The notes under the pieces: model-generated
What the model saw: only the letters and a program-made list of their open reading frames with translations
Told to the model about the DNA's origin: nothing
The model's database searches: none
Source of the DNA: Nemophila menziesii
Lineage: Eukaryota; Streptophyta; Magnoliopsida; Boraginales; Hydrophyllaceae
Assembly: GCA_029959085.1 (NCBI GenBank)
Contig: JARWIR010000001.1
Location: forward strand, 14,561,730-14,625,729
Direction: 5' to 3'
DNA length: 64,000 bases
In this document: positions 61,592 through 64,000 of the stretch, piece after piece
How the letters are laid out: every line of letters starts with the position of its first letter
Position numbering within the stretch: position 1 is the first letter of the stretch
Program-made: the position numbers and the translations under genes

Positions 61592-62345
61592 CTATCGGTC
61601 CAACGCATATCCCCTAATAGCATTTACATTCTCAAGAAGTGGCAGGTACTTCAAACTAACAGTATTGCCTGAAGCATCAAGGCAAAAGAGCATACCCAAT
61701 GCATATAATATGTATGCATGTCCTTGAAATATTAAATCCTTTGGGGTAGGGTTGTCAAGTAGGGTTACAAAATTCTCTAACATCCACTGTGACTTCACGG
61801 TTTTCACGTTTTTTACACGTGACTCTTCTGAATATGTACCTAGTAGTCGGTAACACATTTCATGAATATCCTCATCACTGACGACAGCGACGACGGGCTC
61901 ACCATTAATAGGCACCCCTAAAATCGTTGCAACATCTTGCAATGTTACTGTAATCTCACCACCACGCATGACAAATGTGTGTGTCTTGCGCCGCCATCTC
62001 TCACCTAATGACATTAAAGTGCATGATCTAAAATTATAGTGGCGTACGAATCGATACACCCGAAACCCGCTTCCCTGACAATTTCCCTCACTCAGACGTC
62101 TTCCAAGTACCACGACGCATTCTTGTAGTACTTAAGCTTGTAATCATAATCCTTTTGTTGATATATAAATATTAACATAAATAGAGAATAAATAATAATT
62201 ACATAAACATGATATATTTTAGACCAACTAAAATTACCTCCCAGATTATAGAGCTCCTATGGTTGTCTTGAAGCCATAGAAAGTTTCTATCGTAACTTGG
62301 TTCTAAACTACTACCCTCACCTTGTGAACCTTGTGATTTATACAT
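61592..62345 (-). pseudogene. Plant mobile domain (PMD, MAIN/PP7-long-form-like) gene, disrupted
   Basis: Exon 1 from ATG 62345 to 62238 (MYKSQGSQGEGSS..., ends IIWE), intron 62237-62152 (GT-AG), exon 2 from 62151. A further 5' intron starts with GTAAGT at about 62908 after a TATA box at 62981-62974. Exon 2 has the PMD hallmarks ERWRRKTHTFVMRGGEITVT, LQDVATILGVPINGEPV, MCYRLLG and ILYALGMLFCLDASGNTVSL. A TGA and a one-base frameshift precede the WRRKTHTF region. The C-terminus stops after LPLLENVNAI, at the junction with the transposase tail. PMD proteins of the MAIN type are nuclear and work with a PP7-like phosphatase; PMD also occurs in transposons. Role inside a MULE is unknown. Confidence 0.88.
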
Positions 62346-62971
62346 CTTTAAATTCCTAATTTAAGACAAATAATTATTATAATCAAATATTTATTTCTAC
62401 ATCTTGATAATTATTGTTTAAGACAAATAATTTTTCATACATCTCGATATTTGTAGAGTCCTATATTTATTATCAAAATAAATCTATTTATCTTTACTAA
62501 ATAAAATAAAAATCAAATATCTATTTCTCTAAATTAATTTTTTACTAATAATCTATTTTCTTTAAAATAAAATTATAAATCCTAAAATAATTAATTAACA
62601 ATATCTAACAAAATAAATCTAAATAATACCACAATATATTATTTAAAACTAATATTATAAAAAAATTGAATAACATTAATGTATTTTATTTAAAATAACT
62701 TAAATCTAAATATATTATAATAATTTATTTAACATAAAACTATTTTAACAAAATAAATAATATTTTATTTAAACTAATCAAAATAATATTAACCTAATTT
62801 AATTTAAATTATTTTATACAAAAAATGTGGATACTATAAAATAAAATAAATAAACATATATAATTAAATAATAACTTGAATTAAAAAGAAAAGAGAAAAA
62901 CACTTACCTTGTTTACGCAGAGGAAAGGGGATGAAGAGGTTGAGAGTGAATGGGAAGGTTGAGAGTAAAGG
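62346..62971. other. 5' intron and leader of the PMD gene, AT-rich
   Basis: Very AT-rich. A GTAAGT donor (minus, near 62909) follows AAACAAG, and an AG acceptor shortly before the ATG at 62345 would remove most of it. Confidence 0.5.
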
Positions 62972-63154
62972 GGTATTTATAGAGATGGTGGGCGGTAGGC
63001 GCGATTCAGGCACTTAATACCGTTTCGGATACCCAGTATCCGAAATGACATTTCGGATATTGGGTATCCGAAATGGTATATAATTGCAAATATTTTCTGA
63101 CATGGTGTATTTTTGCAATTATTTTTGCATTTTAGTATATTTGTGAAAAAACTC
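62972..63154. repeat. MULE right terminal inverted repeat
   Basis: Reverse complement of the left TIR with divergence. It contains two copies of the TTTCGGATACYCRGTATCCGAAA-type palindrome in tandem at about 63023-63076 and, at its inner edge, TATAAATA (minus, 62981-62974) for the PMD gene. Confidence 0.85.
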
Positions 63155-63223
63155 AACTTCATTAGGAGGTAAAAGTAATCTCATTTGACGAAACCGAATC
63201 CCAAAACAAAAAAGTAAGAGGTA

Positions 63224-63473
63224 CTCCCTTCGCTCATTAATGTTTGTCATATTTTTTTTCACACGGATTAAGGAAATCAATTAATTTCTTCAATTTTTAC
63301 TAAACTATCCTCAATCAACTAAGTAAATGAATTTAATGATGATAAGCTTGTGAAAATTAAATAAGAACAATATTGGTAGAAAGGGTAAAAAAGTTCATTG
63401 GTATCTTAAATGGAAAACCTTTTGTAGACATCTACTTTTAGAGATTGTGACAAACATTGATGGACGGAGGGCG
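63224..63473. mobile_element. Stowaway-like MITE, 250 bp
   Basis: Ends CTCCCTTCGCTCATTAATG and CATTGATGGACGGAGGGCG, with TA on both sides (63222-63223 and 63474-63475). Same subfamily as 43812-44049. Confidence 0.93.
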
Positions 63474-63475
63474 TA

Positions 63476-64000
63476 TCTACTTATTAAGGCCTGGAAGCTA
63501 ATAATAATAGTCTAAAAGTCCTATAGTCAGGCTTCTCCTACAAAGGGCGTGCAAACTGAACATGTAGTACTAAAGTTACATTAATACCCTTATAATAAGG
63601 GAATCAACAGATCACACTTTTGTTCCTTCACTTTGAGTATAGTCTGAAAACTCAGGACATTTTATATTATTATAGTGATTAGGTTTATGTGTATTAAATG
63701 TGCCGTACACACTATCTCTCCTATATACACCCTAATTGATTAACAGGTGCAAGCAAATTTGAAATATGAATATTACTCTCTAACTTTTCGGGAAGTTCCG
63801 CCTTCGTCTTATTCATCTGTCCGTCGCTTGCTTCCATTTTTCATCTGTCATTATTTAGTAATTTAGATTTGAGTTTCGTATTTGTTATGATTATTTATGG
63901 TTTGCTAGTGAAAATAAACCCTTTTTGTTTGTTTTCTTGTCTAAATTTTGTTTTCCTTTTCAAATTGTTGGTCGCAAAGCTGTTGACAGGTTTGATTCCA
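63476..64000. other. No gene proven; possible 5' leader at the window end
   Basis: A CTATATACACC TATA-like word near 63720, a CT/GC-richer stretch near 63780-63850 and a TTGACAG acceptor-like word near 63985 could mark the first exon and intron of a plus-strand gene lying beyond the window. No coding sequence is visible, so this is speculative. Confidence 0.25.

Larger units (their letters stand above)
59444..61605 (+). pseudogene. MURA-type transposase, disrupted
   Basis: ATG 59444 opens the N-terminal domain typical of plant MULE proteins. After the Stowaway-like insertion (59750-60005) comes an acidic stretch with a NPDED duplication, then SNWITFYSKEAFTEAIKTWHV (60400-60465). The DNA-binding region follows, with LVCKMKDTGCQWRC, DHHNITSEFV and ISYSKAWRAKQEVLEKLFGT. 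The DDE part follows with LLSIDGNHLYGKYNGKLL near 60985-61040 and MSDRHPSIINAV with HRFCVRHIASNFN at 61227-61325. LSTNLAEIFNNVMKGSRGFP ends near 61565. The catalytic DG and the SDRH are present. Lesions: stops near 60103, 60139, 60972 and 61081, several frameshifts, the 73-bp inverted duplication, and loss of the SWIM-type C-terminus at the junction with the PMD gene. Confidence 0.92.
58870..63154. mobile_element. Mutator-like element carrying transposase and PMD genes
   Basis: Long inverted repeats of about 180-290 bp at both ends, starting GAGTTTTTTCACAAA on each side. Possible 9-bp duplication GGCTTTATT (58861-58869) / AACTTCATT (63155-63163) with three mismatches, so worn. Inside are two convergent broken genes: a MURA-type transposase (plus) and a plant-mobile-domain gene (minus), meeting tail to tail at about 61600. 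Each has a TATA box in or just inside its TIR and a 5' intron. A Stowaway-like MITE sits in the transposase gene. PMD genes have been noted in MULEs before; this copy is non-functional as read. Confidence 0.88.

Overview
The window is nuclear DNA of a flowering plant, most likely a dicot. It is AT-rich and full of transposable elements, with long (GA)n/(CT)n tracts. The element types are plant ones: L1-clade LINEs with a DUF4283-type ORF1, Copia and Gypsy-like LTRs, CACTA, hAT, Mutator, Tourist-like and Stowaway-like elements, and tRNA-derived SINEs. A split eRF3 gene with canonical GT-AG introns confirms a eukaryotic nuclear genome. Nothing in the sequence fixes the species.

The only host-type gene I can model end to end is on the minus strand at 10392-12889. 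It is a translation release factor eRF3-like GTPase with 14 coding exons and 449 codons, no internal stop, and a TATA box just upstream. Beside its 3' end lie an orphan exon (10074-10252) and one recognisable exon of the retromer gene VPS35 (9534-9599).

Layout. 1-10000: Tourist-like remnant, decayed minus-strand LINE (1441-4445), microsatellites, a GC-richer island (6805-7420), a SINE (7855-8025). 10000-13020: eRF3-like gene. 13183-19587: full-length LINE with a perfect 13-bp target duplication. 19631-19908: CACTA miniature. 21332-23560: decayed minus-strand Copia 3' end. 23600-25980: 3' end of a Gypsy-like element. 26486-27217: non-autonomous hAT. 27876-29679: solo LTR containing a Tourist-like MITE. 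30108-36885: gag-bearing Copia element with a solo LTR nested in it. 36955-37120: Mutator-type MITE. 37533-41638: hAT element with a broken transposase, itself inside a Mutator-type MITE. 41893-41990: short SINE. 42380-43052: truncated LINE. 43812-46720: Stowaway-like MITE, TIR element with nested MITE, decayed MULE. 48692-51534: two hAT-like non-autonomous elements. 51747-53260 and 55933-57612: two more LTRs of the Gypsy-like family. 54278-55546: nested TIR elements. 58870-63154: a Mutator-like element with long TIRs. 63224-63473: Stowaway-like MITE.

The MULE at 58870-63154 is the most unusual object. It carries two convergent broken genes, a MURA-type transposase and a plant-mobile-domain (PMD) gene, each with a TATA box in or next to its own TIR and a 5' intron. 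Its transposase gene also contains a perfect inverted duplication with 73-bp arms and a 4-bp loop, a layout that recalls hairpin-forming silencing loci such as maize Mu killer. That link is inference.

Much of the rest is insertion into insertion. Several target-site duplications are still exact, which lets the order of events be read: for example a Mutator-type MITE was hit by a hAT element, and a Copia element was hit by a Gypsy-like element that then reduced to a solo LTR.
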